A DNA stretch of 64,000 nucleotides from Candidatus Bipolaricaulota bacterium (GTDB lineage Bacteria; Bipolaricaulota; Bipolaricaulia; Bipolaricaulales; Bipolaricaulaceae), in the NCBI GenBank assembly GCA_022838705.1, contig JALHJZ010000001.1:478689-542688 (forward strand), in the 5' to 3' direction. This document shows, piece by piece, positions 34,116 through 44,649 of this stretch. Within the stretch, counting starts at the first letter, position 1. Each line of letters opens with the position of its first letter. The position numbers and the translations under genes are program-made. The notes beneath the pieces are model-generated. The model was not told the DNA's origin, ran no database searches, and was given only the letters and a program-made list of their open reading frames with translations.

Positions 34116-34951
34116 GGTGGAAGATGAGCAAGAAGACACTGTACAAAATAGGCGTGCACGGGACGCTCATCCTCATCCTCGCCGCCGTGGCCTTCCCCCT
34201 GTACTTCACGTTCGTGATGGGGACCCTCAACCACCAGGAGGCCTACGCGTTCCCGCCGAAGCTCATCCCGGGGAACCAGTTGTTCGCCAACGTGGCCGAG
34301 GCGTGGCAGCGGGTGAACCTGGGACGGCTCATGGTGAACAGCGCCGTGGTGGCCCTCGCGGTGACCGTGGGGAAGATCATCCTTTCCATCCTCGCTGCGT
34401 TTGCCTTCACCCACTTCCACTTCCGCGGCCGGATCCTCCTCTTCCCGCTCTGCATGGTCACCCAGATGCTGCCCCTCCCGGTCCGGATCATCCCTGCCTA
34501 CAGTCTCATGGCCAGCTTCGGGTGGCTCAATACGTACTACGCCCTCATCATCCCCTACCTCGCGAGCACCACCGGGCTCCTTCTCTTCCGCCAATTCTTC
34601 CTCACCGTCCCCGATGAGCTCCCTGATGCGGCGCGGGTGGATGGGGCCGGCCCGTTGCGGTACCTGTGGCACGTGCTGATCCCCCTTTCCCGGACCAACA
34701 TCGCGGCCCTGTTCGTCATCGAGTTCGTGTACATGTGGAACGAGTACCTGTGGCCACTCATCGTCACGACGGATCCCAAGATGCGGGTCGCCCAGATCGG
34801 GCTCAAGATGCTGATCACCACCGAGCGCACCACGGCGGAGTGGAACATCATCATGGCGGGCACCCTCGTGATCATGCTTCCCCCCTTGGTGATCCTGATC
34901 CTCTTGCGCCGCCAGTTCGCGCAGGGGATCGCGATGCAGAGCACGAAATAG
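34112..34951 (+). CDS. ABC importer permease, UgpE-like (second system)
   Basis: 279 residues from the ATG at 34112 (ATGA overlap); the ATG at 34124 is an alternative. Six hydrophobic segments, LPLPVRIIPAYSLMA, the coupling loop DAARVDGAGPLRYLWHVLIPLS and FVYMWNEYLWPLIVTT. It completes the second importer. As in the first, no ATPase gene follows. Confidence 0.86.
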   Translation: MRWKMSKKTLYKIGVHGTLILILAAVAFPLYFTFVMGTLNHQEAYAFPPKLIPGNQLFANVAEAWQRVNLGRLMVNSAVVALAVTVGKIILSILAAFAFTHFHFRGRILLFPLCMVTQMLPLPVRIIPAYSLMASFGWLNTYYALIIPYLASTTGLLLFRQFFLTVPDELPDAARVDGAGPLRYLWHVLIPLSRTNIAALFVIEFVYMWNEYLWPLIVTTDPKMRVAQIGLKMLITTERTTAEWNIIMAGTLVIMLPPLVILILLRRQFAQGIAMQSTK

Positions 34952-35033
34952 GGGGCGAGGTGGCTGAGCCACGACCTGAACCAGGGGAGGCGCCCGCAAC
35001 CGCGGGGAGTTTGTTGCTTGGGGCGGCGGTCCG

Positions 35034-35831
35034 ATGACGGCCATCGCCGGGTACCTCCTGGATTTGGATGGCACGGTGTACGTGGGGGAGAGGCTCATCC
35101 CTGGCGCCGATCGGGCGATCGCCCACCTGCGGGAGCTGGGGCGGAAGGTCCTGTTCGTCTCGAATAAACCCCTCTCCTCCCGCCGCGATTACGCGGAGAA
35201 GCTCAGTTCGCTCGGGATTCCCGCCCACGAGGACGAGGTGATCAACTCCTCCTATGTCCTGGCCCAGCACCTCTCCCGGGAGGCCCCGGGCGCCAAGGTG
35301 TTCGCCATCGGGGAACTGCCTCTCCTGGTGGAGCTTTGCCGCGCTGACCTCGATCTCTGCGAGAATCCTGAGAAAATTGAGTACGTGATCGCTGCGTTCG
35401 ACCGTACCTTCGACTACCGCAAGCTCGATATCGCATTCCAGGCTTTGCGCCGCGGGGCCCACTTCTACGCCACCAATCCGGATCGCACCTGTCCGGTGGA
35501 AGGGGGAGAGATCCCTGATGCGGCGGCGGTGATCGCGGCCCTCGAGGCCACCACTGGCCGGAAACTGGAGAAAACCTTTGGGAAACCCTCACGATTCATG
35601 GTGGAGGCAGCGCTCTCAATCCTGGGGCTTCCGGCCGACCAGTGTGCCATGGTTGGCGACCGCCTGGAGACGGACATGAAGATGGCCAAAGAGAACGGGC
35701 TGTTGGCCATCCTCACCCTGACTGGGGTGACCCACCGCCGCGACCTCGCGTCGTCCCCCGTTCAGCCCGACCACGTGATCGAGGGGATCGGGGACCTGCC
35801 GCGGCTCGATCGCGAACTCAACATGAGGTGA
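35034..35831 (+). CDS. HAD-family phosphatase, NagD/PGP type
   Basis: 265 residues with the four HAD motifs: DLDGT (10-14), the Ser of FVSNKP, the Lys of TFGKPS and GDRLETD. A C2-type cap between motifs II and III (about residues 75-180) places it with NagD, AraL and eukaryotic phosphoglycolate/glycerol-3-phosphate phosphatases. In this cluster it may dephosphorylate glycerol 3-phosphate or detoxify a side product; that is inference from position. Its stop overlaps the dehydrogenase start (TGATG). Confidence 0.85.
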   Translation: MTAIAGYLLDLDGTVYVGERLIPGADRAIAHLRELGRKVLFVSNKPLSSRRDYAEKLSSLGIPAHEDEVINSSYVLAQHLSREAPGAKVFAIGELPLLVELCRADLDLCENPEKIEYVIAAFDRTFDYRKLDIAFQALRRGAHFYATNPDRTCPVEGGEIPDAAAVIAALEATTGRKLEKTFGKPSRFMVEAALSILGLPADQCAMVGDRLETDMKMAKENGLLAILTLTGVTHRRDLASSPVQPDHVIEGIGDLPRLDRELNMR

Positions 35832-36937
35832 TGAAGATGCGTGAACGGATAGTGATGGTTCCGGTGGAGGATCTTCGCCGGTTCGTGCGGGACGTGTTCG
35901 TCGGGGTCGGCACTGCGCCTGAGGACGCCGCGATCGCGGCGGAGGTCCTGCTCGCCTCCGACCTGCGGGGGATCGAGTCCCACGGTGTGTCCCGCCTCAA
36001 GATGTACTACGACTGGATCAGGAAGGGGATTATCTCCCCTCAGGTCCGGTTCGAGGTCGTGGGGGAGGGGCCCACCACCGCCGTTGTGGACGGCCACACG
36101 AGCCTTGGCCATCCCGTCGCCCATCGGGCGATGACCCTCGCCATCGACAAGGCCAGCCAGTACGGCCTGGGGGCGGTGGCGGTGCGCAACTCCTCCCATT
36201 ACGGGATCGCCGGGTACTACGCCCTGATGGCGGTGGAGGCGGGGATGATCGGGCTCTCGTTCACCAACGCCCGGCCCTCGGTCGCTCCCACGTTTGCTGT
36301 CGAGCCGATGCTTGGGACGAATCCCATTGCCTTCGCCTGCCCCACCGATGAGCCGTTTCCGTTCTGCTTCGACGCCGCGACCTCCATTACCCAGCGGGGG
36401 AAGATCGAGGTCCTCGCCCGGGAGGGGAAACCGACGCCGGCGGGGTGGGTTGTGGACCGGGCGGGGAACCTCGCCACGGATACGGCGGCGATCCTCCAGG
36501 GGATCCCCAAGGAGCTCTACGCCCTCCTCCCCCTCGGGGGGGCGGGGGAGGAGATGGGGGGGCACAAGGGGTACGGCCTGGCGACGATGGTGGAGATCCT
36601 GTGCGCCGGGCTCTCCGCGGGATCGTTCCTGTGGGCCCTGTCGGGGATGGATGAGGACGGGACACCCCGGCCCCATCGGCTGGCCCACTTCTTCGTGGCG
36701 GTTGCGATTGAGCACTTCGTCCCCCTCGACGGGTTCCGGGCCACGGTGGGGGGGATCCTGCGGGAGCTCCGCGGGGCCGAGCTGGCCCCCGGCGCTGAGC
36801 GGATCTACACTGCGGGGGAGAAGGCCCACGCCCGAAGCGAGCGGATCCTCCGGGAAGGGGTGCCGATCACGCCCGCCTTGCAGCGGGAGCTCGAGCTGAT
36901 CCAGGCCGAGCTGGGCCTGGCTGGGCTTCCCCTGTAG
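35831..36937 (+). CDS. Ldh2/YlbC-family NAD(P)-dependent dehydrogenase
   Basis: 368 residues of the malate/L-sulfolactate/ureidoglycolate dehydrogenase family, which has a fold unrelated to classical Rossmann dehydrogenases. Conserved blocks are SDLRGIESHGVSRL, VRNSSHYGIAGYYA, LGTNPIAFACPT, FDAATSI and GGHKGYGLATMVEI. It oxidises or reduces 2-hydroxy acids, and the specific acid cannot be told. It sits between the phosphatase and glycerol kinase genes. The start overlaps the upstream stop; an alternative ATG lies two codons on. Confidence 0.88.
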   Translation: MKMRERIVMVPVEDLRRFVRDVFVGVGTAPEDAAIAAEVLLASDLRGIESHGVSRLKMYYDWIRKGIISPQVRFEVVGEGPTTAVVDGHTSLGHPVAHRAMTLAIDKASQYGLGAVAVRNSSHYGIAGYYALMAVEAGMIGLSFTNARPSVAPTFAVEPMLGTNPIAFACPTDEPFPFCFDAATSITQRGKIEVLAREGKPTPAGWVVDRAGNLATDTAAILQGIPKELYALLPLGGAGEEMGGHKGYGLATMVEILCAGLSAGSFLWALSGMDEDGTPRPHRLAHFFVAVAIEHFVPLDGFRATVGGILRELRGAELAPGAERIYTAGEKAHARSERILREGVPITPALQRELELIQAELGLAGLPL

Positions 36938-36939
36938 GG

Positions 36940-38433
36940 ATGGCGATGGCGGATCACGTGGCGGCGCTCGACCTCGGCACGACCGGGGTGAGGTGCGTGG
37001 TCTACGATCGCGGGCTACGGCCGATCGCTGCGGCGTACCGGGAGCTCCCCCTCCACTATCCCCGCCCGGGGTGGGTGGAGCAGGATCCGGCGCTCCTCGT
37101 CGCCGCGACCCAGGACGTCTTCTCCCGCGCCCTCGCCCCGGCGCGCCTCTCGCCCGCGGACCTCGTCGCCCTCGGGATCACGAACCAGCGGGAGACGGTC
37201 GTCGTCTGGGACCGCACCGGACGGCCGCTTGGCCCGGCGATCGTGTGGCAGGACCGCCGCACCGCCCCGTTGTGCGAGCGGCTGCGGGCGGAGGGGCACG
37301 AGGCAGGGGTGCGTGAGAAGACTGGGCTCCCCTTGGATCCCTACTTCTCGGCGACGAAGATCGCTTGGCTTCTCGACCACGTCCCGGGATTGCGGGAGAG
37401 GGCCGAGCGGGGGGATGCCCTCGTCGGCACGGTGGACGCGTGGCTCCTGTGGAACCTTGTCGGGGTCCACGCCACCGATCCCACCAACGCCTCGCGCACG
37501 CTCCTCTACGACCTCCGCACCGGGAGCTGGGACCCGGGGCTCCGGGATCTGTTTGGGGTTCCGGAGGCGTGCCTGCCCGAGATCCGGCCGAGCGTATCCG
37601 TGTTCGGCCGCACGCGGTCCGACCTCGTGGGGGCGCCCGTCCTGGTGGGGGGGGTCCTCGGGGATCAGCAGGCCGCCCTGTTCGGACACGGTGCGGTTGA
37701 GGCCGGGGAGGCGAAGGTCACCTGGGGCACGGGGGCGTTCCTCCTCATGAACGTGGGGAGCGAGCCGGTGGTGAGCCGTCACGGCCTCCTCACCACCGTG
37801 GCCTACGCCCTGGCGGGGGAGGTCCGCTACGCGCTCGAGGGGGCAGTGTTCGTGGCGGGGGCCGCGCTCCAGTGGTTGCGGGATGGGCTCGGGATCATCG
37901 GCGACGTCGCCCAGAGCGAGGCCCTCGCCCAGACGATCCCTTCTACCGATGGGGTGTACTTCGTGCCCGCGTTGACCGGGCTGGGAGCCCCTTACTGGGA
38001 TCCCCACGCGCGGGGCACGATCGTCGGCCTCACCCGGGGCACCGGGCGGGCCCACCTCGTGCGGGCGGCCCTGGAGGCGATCGCGTACCAGACCCACGAC
38101 GTCGTCCGGGCGATGGAGGCCGATGCAGGGACGACCTTGTCCGAGCTCCGCGTGGACGGAGGCGCAGCGCGGAATGCGTTTCTGTGCCAGTTCCTGGCTG
38201 ACCTCCTCGGGATCCCCGTGGTCCGGCCGGCGGAGGGGGAGATGACCGCGCGCGGCGCGGCCCTGGCGGCCGGGCTCTCCGCCGGGTGGTGGCCCGAGCC
38301 CGCCGCCGTGCGGGCGCTGCCGGCCGAGCTCTCTCGCTTCTCGCCCCGCTCCCACGTCCCGGAACGGGAGGGCTGGCTCACGGGCTGGCGCCGGGCCGTG
38401 GACCGGGCCCGGCACTGGGCCCAGGATGCCTGA
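36940..38433 (+). CDS. glpK: Glycerol kinase
   Basis: 497 residues, the usual length. FGGY-family kinase with AALDLGTTGVRCVVYD (N-terminal phosphate motif), GITNQRETVVVWD, YFSATKIAWLLD and WGTGAFLLMNVG, all characteristic of GlpK. It transfers phosphate from ATP to glycerol to give glycerol 3-phosphate. The start could be 36940 or 36946. It ends the long uptake cluster, 2 nt after the dehydrogenase gene. Together with the glycerophosphodiesterase it supports a glycerol/glycerophosphodiester role for the importers. No glycerol-3-phosphate dehydrogenase gene is in the window. Confidence 0.93.
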   Translation: MAMADHVAALDLGTTGVRCVVYDRGLRPIAAAYRELPLHYPRPGWVEQDPALLVAATQDVFSRALAPARLSPADLVALGITNQRETVVVWDRTGRPLGPAIVWQDRRTAPLCERLRAEGHEAGVREKTGLPLDPYFSATKIAWLLDHVPGLRERAERGDALVGTVDAWLLWNLVGVHATDPTNASRTLLYDLRTGSWDPGLRDLFGVPEACLPEIRPSVSVFGRTRSDLVGAPVLVGGVLGDQQAALFGHGAVEAGEAKVTWGTGAFLLMNVGSEPVVSRHGLLTTVAYALAGEVRYALEGAVFVAGAALQWLRDGLGIIGDVAQSEALAQTIPSTDGVYFVPALTGLGAPYWDPHARGTIVGLTRGTGRAHLVRAALEAIAYQTHDVVRAMEADAGTTLSELRVDGGAARNAFLCQFLADLLGIPVVRPAEGEMTARGAALAAGLSAGWWPEPAAVRALPAELSRFSPRSHVPEREGWLTGWRRAVDRARHWAQDA

Positions 38434-38481
38434 CGAACAGCGCTGCCCCTGCCGTAGCTCCCCCCATCCCGCTGGCGGGCC

Positions 38482-38509
38482 TTGACGCCCCGCCGCTGCG
38501 CGCTATAAT
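38482..38509 (+). promoter_or_regulatory. hsp20 promoter
   Basis: TTGACG (38482-38487), 16-bp spacer, TATAAT (38504-38509). One of the best consensus promoters in the window. Confidence 0.7.
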
Positions 38510-38512
38510 CTG

Positions 38513-38533
38513 GCAGTCAACAGTGGTGACTGC
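38513..38533 (+). promoter_or_regulatory. 7-N7-7 inverted repeat at the hsp20 start of transcription
   Basis: GCAGTCA (38513-38519), 7-nt spacer, TGACTGC (38527-38533). It covers the expected start of transcription and precedes AAAAAGGAGGTGG. It has the geometry of HAIR-type operators but a different sequence. It could equally be a hairpin in the 5' leader. Confidence 0.55.
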
Positions 38534-38551
38534 TAAAAAGGAGGTGGTACT

Positions 38552-39001
38552 ATGGCGCGACTTCCGATGCTGTGGCAAGATCCGTTCGCCATCACTTCCC
38601 GGATCGGGCAGGTGATGGATGAGCTGTTGAGGGACTTCGGGACCTTCCCGGACCTTGAGCTCGTCCCGGCGTTCGGCCAGACGGACATCTACGTGAAGGA
38701 CAAGCACCTCGTCGTCGAGACCGAGCTTCCGGGGGCGACGAAGGACGATGTCCAGGTCAAGGTCGAGGGGGATCGCCTCGTCATCACCGGCGAGGTGAAG
38801 CGGTCCGAGGAGGTCCGCGACGAGAACTACATCCGGATGGGACGCCGCTACGGGGCGTTCCGGCGCGTGTTCCCCTTGCCCAAGGAAGCGGAGGACAAGA
38901 AGGGGATCAAGGCCAGGTTCGAGAACGGCGTCCTCATCGTCGAGGTCCCGCTCAAGCGGGCCCCCGAGGCGGAGGGCGTGTTCGACGTGAAGGTGGAGTA
39001 A
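38552..39001 (+). CDS. Small heat-shock protein, Hsp20/alpha-crystallin family
   Basis: 149 residues. The alpha-crystallin domain spans about 45-140: DIYVKDKHLVVETELPGATKDDVQVKVEGDRLVITGEV, the GRRYGAFRRVFPLP strand and FENGVLIVEVPL. It holds unfolded proteins for refolding by ATP-dependent chaperones. A short hydrophobic N-terminal arm precedes. It has a strong promoter, an operator-like inverted repeat and an ideal ribosome-binding site. The clpC-like gene follows 52 nt downstream after a hairpin, so both probably respond to heat. Confidence 0.93.
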   Translation: MARLPMLWQDPFAITSRIGQVMDELLRDFGTFPDLELVPAFGQTDIYVKDKHLVVETELPGATKDDVQVKVEGDRLVITGEVKRSEEVRDENYIRMGRRYGAFRRVFPLPKEAEDKKGIKARFENGVLIVEVPLKRAPEAEGVFDVKVE

Positions 39002-39008
39002 AAAATAA

Positions 39009-39034
39009 GGGGGAGGGGCCATGTCCCCTCCCCC
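39009..39034 (+). terminator. GC-rich hairpin between hsp20 and clpC
   Basis: GGGGGAGGGG (39009-39018), loop CCATGT, CCCCTCCCCC (39025-39034). With no T tract it is more likely an attenuator or mRNA-protecting structure than a full stop. Confidence 0.5.
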
Positions 39035-39053
39035 CCACCATTGTGGAGAGAGG

Positions 39054-41708
<2,655 letters not shown>

Positions 41709-41734
41709 GAGCTCACGCCCCGGCCCGAGGTAGG

Positions 41735-41764
41735 TTGCCCCCGTTCCGGGGAGAGGGGTACAGT
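41735..41764 (+). promoter_or_regulatory. Promoter of the HRGISHS membrane-protein gene
   Basis: TTGCCC (41735-41740), 18-bp spacer, TACAGT (41759-41764). The ATG at 41770 sits at the expected start of transcription with no ribosome-binding site. Confidence 0.4.
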
Positions 41765-41769
41765 CCCCC

Positions 41770-42234
41770 ATGCCTCGCGGGAAGGCCCATCTCGCGGTCG
41801 AGCTCGGGACACTCCCCGGCTGGGTTGCCCTCGGGGCGGCGGTGGGTGCGGGCCGGTCGCCGCTCCTCTTCTTCACCGGGGGCTACATCGTGGGGAGCCT
41901 GTTCCTCTCGCCGGACCTCGATCTCATCCGGAGCGATGCCTCCCGCCGCTGGCGGGGGGCACGCTTCCTGTGGCGTCCCTACGCCGCCCTGTTCCGGCAC
42001 CGCGGGATCTCCCACTCCCTCGTCCTCGGTCCCCTGACCCGCGTCCTGTACCTCGCCGCGCTCGGAGGGCTTGGGTGGGGGCTCCTCCATGCGGTAGCGG
42101 GCGTCCCCTTCCCCCGAGCGATCCCGTGGGGATCAGCGCTCTCCGTACTGGGCGGGCTCTGCCTTCCCCAGCTCCTGCACGTGGTCCTCGACCGCACCGT
42201 CACGTTTGGGAAGCGCATCCTCCGTCGGGGATGA
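41770..42234 (+). CDS. Membrane metal-binding protein, DUF2227/YdjM-like
   Basis: 154 residues with three or four hydrophobic segments. The conserved polar motifs H..(E)LG near the N-terminus, LSPDLDL (57-63), FRHRGISHS (about 78-86) and the late LLHVVLD match predicted metal-dependent membrane hydrolases (DUF2227/YdjM-like). Function in these families is not established. It appears to have its own promoter immediately before the ATG. Confidence 0.65.
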   Translation: MPRGKAHLAVELGTLPGWVALGAAVGAGRSPLLFFTGGYIVGSLFLSPDLDLIRSDASRRWRGARFLWRPYAALFRHRGISHSLVLGPLTRVLYLAALGGLGWGLLHAVAGVPFPRAIPWGSALSVLGGLCLPQLLHVVLDRTVTFGKRILRRG

Positions 42235-42356
42235 TCACTGGACCTGGGTCGGGATCGTGGGCCGTCCTTGCCTGAGGGAGGGGCACGGTGTCGCTCCGGC
42301 AGGGGAGGTCGGGGGCGCCGTCCGCGCACCTCTGTCCCGCGCGGCCCCGGCCGCGG

Positions 42357-42385
42357 TTGTGTCCGCGCAAGTGGCGGGGTATAAA
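42357..42385 (+). promoter_or_regulatory. efp operon promoter
   Basis: TTGTGT (42357-42362), 17-bp spacer, TATAAA (42380-42385). A GAGGAGG ribosome-binding site precedes the ATG at 42408. Confidence 0.55.
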
Positions 42386-42407
42386 GGGCGGACTGAGGAG
42401 GCATTGA

Positions 42408-42971
42408 ATGGGCATTTCCATTGGCGAGATCTCACGCGGGATGACCCTTATCATGGACGGCGAGCTGTACGAGGTGACCGAGTTCGAGCACGTCAAGCTC
42501 GGGCGCGGCGGGGCGTTCGTGCGGGCCAAGATGAAGGACCTGCGTACGGGGCGGGTCATCTCGAAGACCCTCAAGGATTCTGATAACCTGGAGACCGCGT
42601 ACCTCGAGACGCGGATCCTCCAGTACCTCTACCAGTCCGGGGGCAAGTACACGTTCATGGACAAGGAGACGTTCGAACAGTACGAGCTGGACGCGGAGGT
42701 GGTCGAGCCGTTCAAGGGCTACCTGGTCGAGGGCCTCGATTTCACGGGCCTGTTCTACCAAGACCGGATGGTGAAGGTCGTCCCCCCGAACTTCGTGGAC
42801 CTGCGGGTCACGGAGGCGCCGCCGGGGATCAAGGGCGACACCGCCACGGGTGGGGAGAAGCCGGCGACGTTGCAGACGGGGCTCGTGGTGAAGGTGCCGC
42901 TGTTCGTGACCACGGGCGAGGTGATTCGGGTGGACACGCGCACCGGGGCCTACGTGGAGCGGGTGAGCTGA
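42408..42971 (+). CDS. efp: Elongation factor P
   Basis: 187 residues with three beta-barrel domains: KOW-like 1-65, OB 66-128, C-terminal OB 130-187 with GLVVKVPLFVTTGEVIRVDTRTGAYVERV. EF-P binds between the P and E sites and rescues ribosomes stalled on polyproline. The loop that carries the modified lysine in E. coli (PGKGQA) reads LGRGGA here with Arg33, as in EarP-type or unmodified EF-Ps. It heads a cluster with Asp23 proteins and nusB. Confidence 0.95.
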   Translation: MGISIGEISRGMTLIMDGELYEVTEFEHVKLGRGGAFVRAKMKDLRTGRVISKTLKDSDNLETAYLETRILQYLYQSGGKYTFMDKETFEQYELDAEVVEPFKGYLVEGLDFTGLFYQDRMVKVVPPNFVDLRVTEAPPGIKGDTATGGEKPATLQTGLVVKVPLFVTTGEVIRVDTRTGAYVERVS

Positions 42972-43358
42972 ATGGCCGAGCCACGGTGGGAGACCCCACA
43001 GCCCCTCGGCGTGGTGGCCGTTCGCCAGGAGGTGCTGTCGGCCATCGCCGCCCGCGCGATCGCGGGGATCGAGGGGGTACGCCCCCTGCGCGGCGGGGGG
43101 ATCATCGGCCTCCTCGGGGGGGGGGAGGAGGGGATCCAGATCACGATCCGGGGCGATGTGGTGGACGTGGAGCTGCGTATTGCCGTGGTGCTCGGCTACT
43201 CCGTGCACAGTGTTGCCCAGGCCGTCCAGCGGCGGGTGCGGGAGGACCTGGAGGGGATGGTGGGGATCACGGTGGGCCGGGTGGACGTGCATGTCCGACA
43301 CGTGATCCCACCCGAGGAGATCCTGATGCTCGAGGGGGGGGAGGATGGCGAGGGATGA
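42972..43358 (+). CDS. Asp23/Gls24-family protein, first copy
   Basis: 128 residues. The Asp23 (YqhY/YloU-like) core is visible in VAVRQEVLSAIAARAIAGIEGVRPL and IAVVLGYSVHSVAQAVQRRVREDLEGMVGI..VDVHV. In Firmicutes these cytoplasmic proteins sit at the membrane through AmaP and affect envelope stress or fatty-acid synthesis. It starts immediately after the efp stop and overlaps the second copy by 14 nt. Confidence 0.82.
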   Translation: MAEPRWETPQPLGVVAVRQEVLSAIAARAIAGIEGVRPLRGGGIIGLLGGGEEGIQITIRGDVVDVELRIAVVLGYSVHSVAQAVQRRVREDLEGMVGITVGRVDVHVRHVIPPEEILMLEGGEDGEG

Positions 43359-43722
43359 GGAGCTGATCGGGGAAAACCCCGAGGAAGGGCAGATCTCGAT
43401 CTCCCAGGACGTCATCGCCACCATCGCTGGGCTCGCCGCAGTGGACGTGGCTGGGGTAGCCCCGCCCAAGGGGGGGACGATGCCCCGCGGTGAGGCGGTG
43501 CGGCGCCTGGTGGAGGTGGAGCTTTCCGAGGGCCGGGTCCGGCTCGCCCTCAAGGTGGGGGTGCTGTACGGCCACGCTGTTCAGGAAGTGGCCCAAGCGT
43601 TGCAGACGAGGGTCAAGGCTGAGGTGGAGAAGATGACGGCCCTCCCCGTGGATGAGGTGAACGTGGAGGTGGTGCGGGTGGTGTTCCCCGAGGAGGGGCG
43701 GCGCAAGGGGAGGTCATCGTGA
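43345..43722 (+). CDS. Asp23/Gls24-family protein, second copy
   Basis: 125 residues, paralogue of the preceding gene: ISISQDVIATIAGLAAVDVAGVAPP, then LKVGVLYGHAVQEVAQALQTRVKAEVEKMTAL..VNVEVVRV. It overlaps both neighbours, so the group is one translationally coupled unit. The pair probably forms a heteromer, which is inference. Confidence 0.85.
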   Translation: MARDEELIGENPEEGQISISQDVIATIAGLAAVDVAGVAPPKGGTMPRGEAVRRLVEVELSEGRVRLALKVGVLYGHAVQEVAQALQTRVKAEVEKMTALPVDEVNVEVVRVVFPEEGRRKGRSS

Positions 43723-44252
43723 GCGGGTATGGGTTCTGGGTTGGGGCCATCTCCCTCCTCCTCGCGGCGGTGGCGATGGTGGTGGCGGTGGCCGCGATCG
43801 CATCGGGGAACCTAGAGCTCGGCGTCCCCGGGGGGACCCCGCTCACGTCGGCTGCCGTGCAGGCGGTGCTGGTGGTGTGGGCCATCACGTTCGTCGCCGC
43901 TGCCGCCGTGTTCGTGCGGATCGCCGTCAATCAGCTCACGGTCCGGCGGGCCCTCCGTCGGCAGGGGCCAAAGGGGATGATCTTCATCACCGTGGACACG
44001 GTGCGCGAGATGGCGGGGATGCTCCTCCGTGAGGAGCTCGGGTTGCACCGGTTCCGCGTCCACATCCGGCCGCAGGGGGAGGGCCTCGCCCTCCACGTCT
44101 CGCTCTACCTCCCGCCCGGGGAGGAAGTCCCCGCCCTCGCGGAGCGGTTGCAGAGCCTGCTCGCCCAAGAGGTGTCGGCGAAGACGGGGCTCGAGGTCCC
44201 CGAGGTGAGGATGATCGTGGTGGGGACCGGACAGCCCCACCGCACCCGGTGA
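43719..44252 (+). CDS. AmaP-like membrane anchor for Asp23 proteins
   Basis: 177 residues starting with GTG (GTGA overlap). Two N-terminal hydrophobic segments (about 7-28 and 45-68) precede a cytoplasmic domain with a degenerate Asp23-like pattern (FITVDTVREMAGMLLREELGLHRFRVHIRPQGEGLALHVSLYLPPGEEV). This is the layout of AmaP, the membrane anchor of Asp23 in Staphylococcus. Assignment rests on topology and context. Confidence 0.72.
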   Translation: MSGYGFWVGAISLLLAAVAMVVAVAAIASGNLELGVPGGTPLTSAAVQAVLVVWAITFVAAAAVFVRIAVNQLTVRRALRRQGPKGMIFITVDTVREMAGMLLREELGLHRFRVHIRPQGEGLALHVSLYLPPGEEVPALAERLQSLLAQEVSAKTGLEVPEVRMIVVGTGQPHRTR

Positions 44253-44253
44253 C

Positions 44254-44649
44254 GTGCGGCGCCAAGCCCGCGAGGCGGTCTTGCGGTCCCTGTACCGCGA
44301 CGAGTACCTCCCCTCCTCGGCGGATGATCCCCTTGGGGACGAGGATCTCGCCGAAGAGGCGTTCGCGCGCGCCCTCCGCGCTGGGGTCCACGATCACCGG
44401 GCGGAGATCGACCGGATCATCGACCAGCGGGCCCGGGGGTGGGGGCTGGATCGCCTGCCGGTGGTGGACCGGAACATCCTGCGCCTGGCCCTGTACGAGC
44501 TCCTCTACACCGCTACCCCCCCCGAAGTGGTGATGGACGAAGCCGTGGAGCTGGCCAAGGCCTACGGAACGGAGCACGCCCCTGCTGTGATCAACGGGAT
44601 CCTCGATCGGGTGTGGAAGGAGCGCCATGGCGACGCCCAAGTGGGCTGA
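44254..44649 (+). CDS. nusB: Transcription antitermination factor NusB
   Basis: 131 residues, all helical. The N-terminus RRQAREAVLRSLYRDEY binds boxA RNA in homologues. The C-terminal block LPVVDRNILRLALYELLYT.PPEVVMDEAVELAKAYG..HAPAVINGILDRV is diagnostic. With NusE it binds boxA of rRNA leaders. The start is a GTG one base after the upstream stop codon. The Asp23-nusB neighbourhood is conserved in Firmicutes. Confidence 0.93.
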   Translation: MRRQAREAVLRSLYRDEYLPSSADDPLGDEDLAEEAFARALRAGVHDHRAEIDRIIDQRARGWGLDRLPVVDRNILRLALYELLYTATPPEVVMDEAVELAKAYGTEHAPAVINGILDRVWKERHGDAQVG

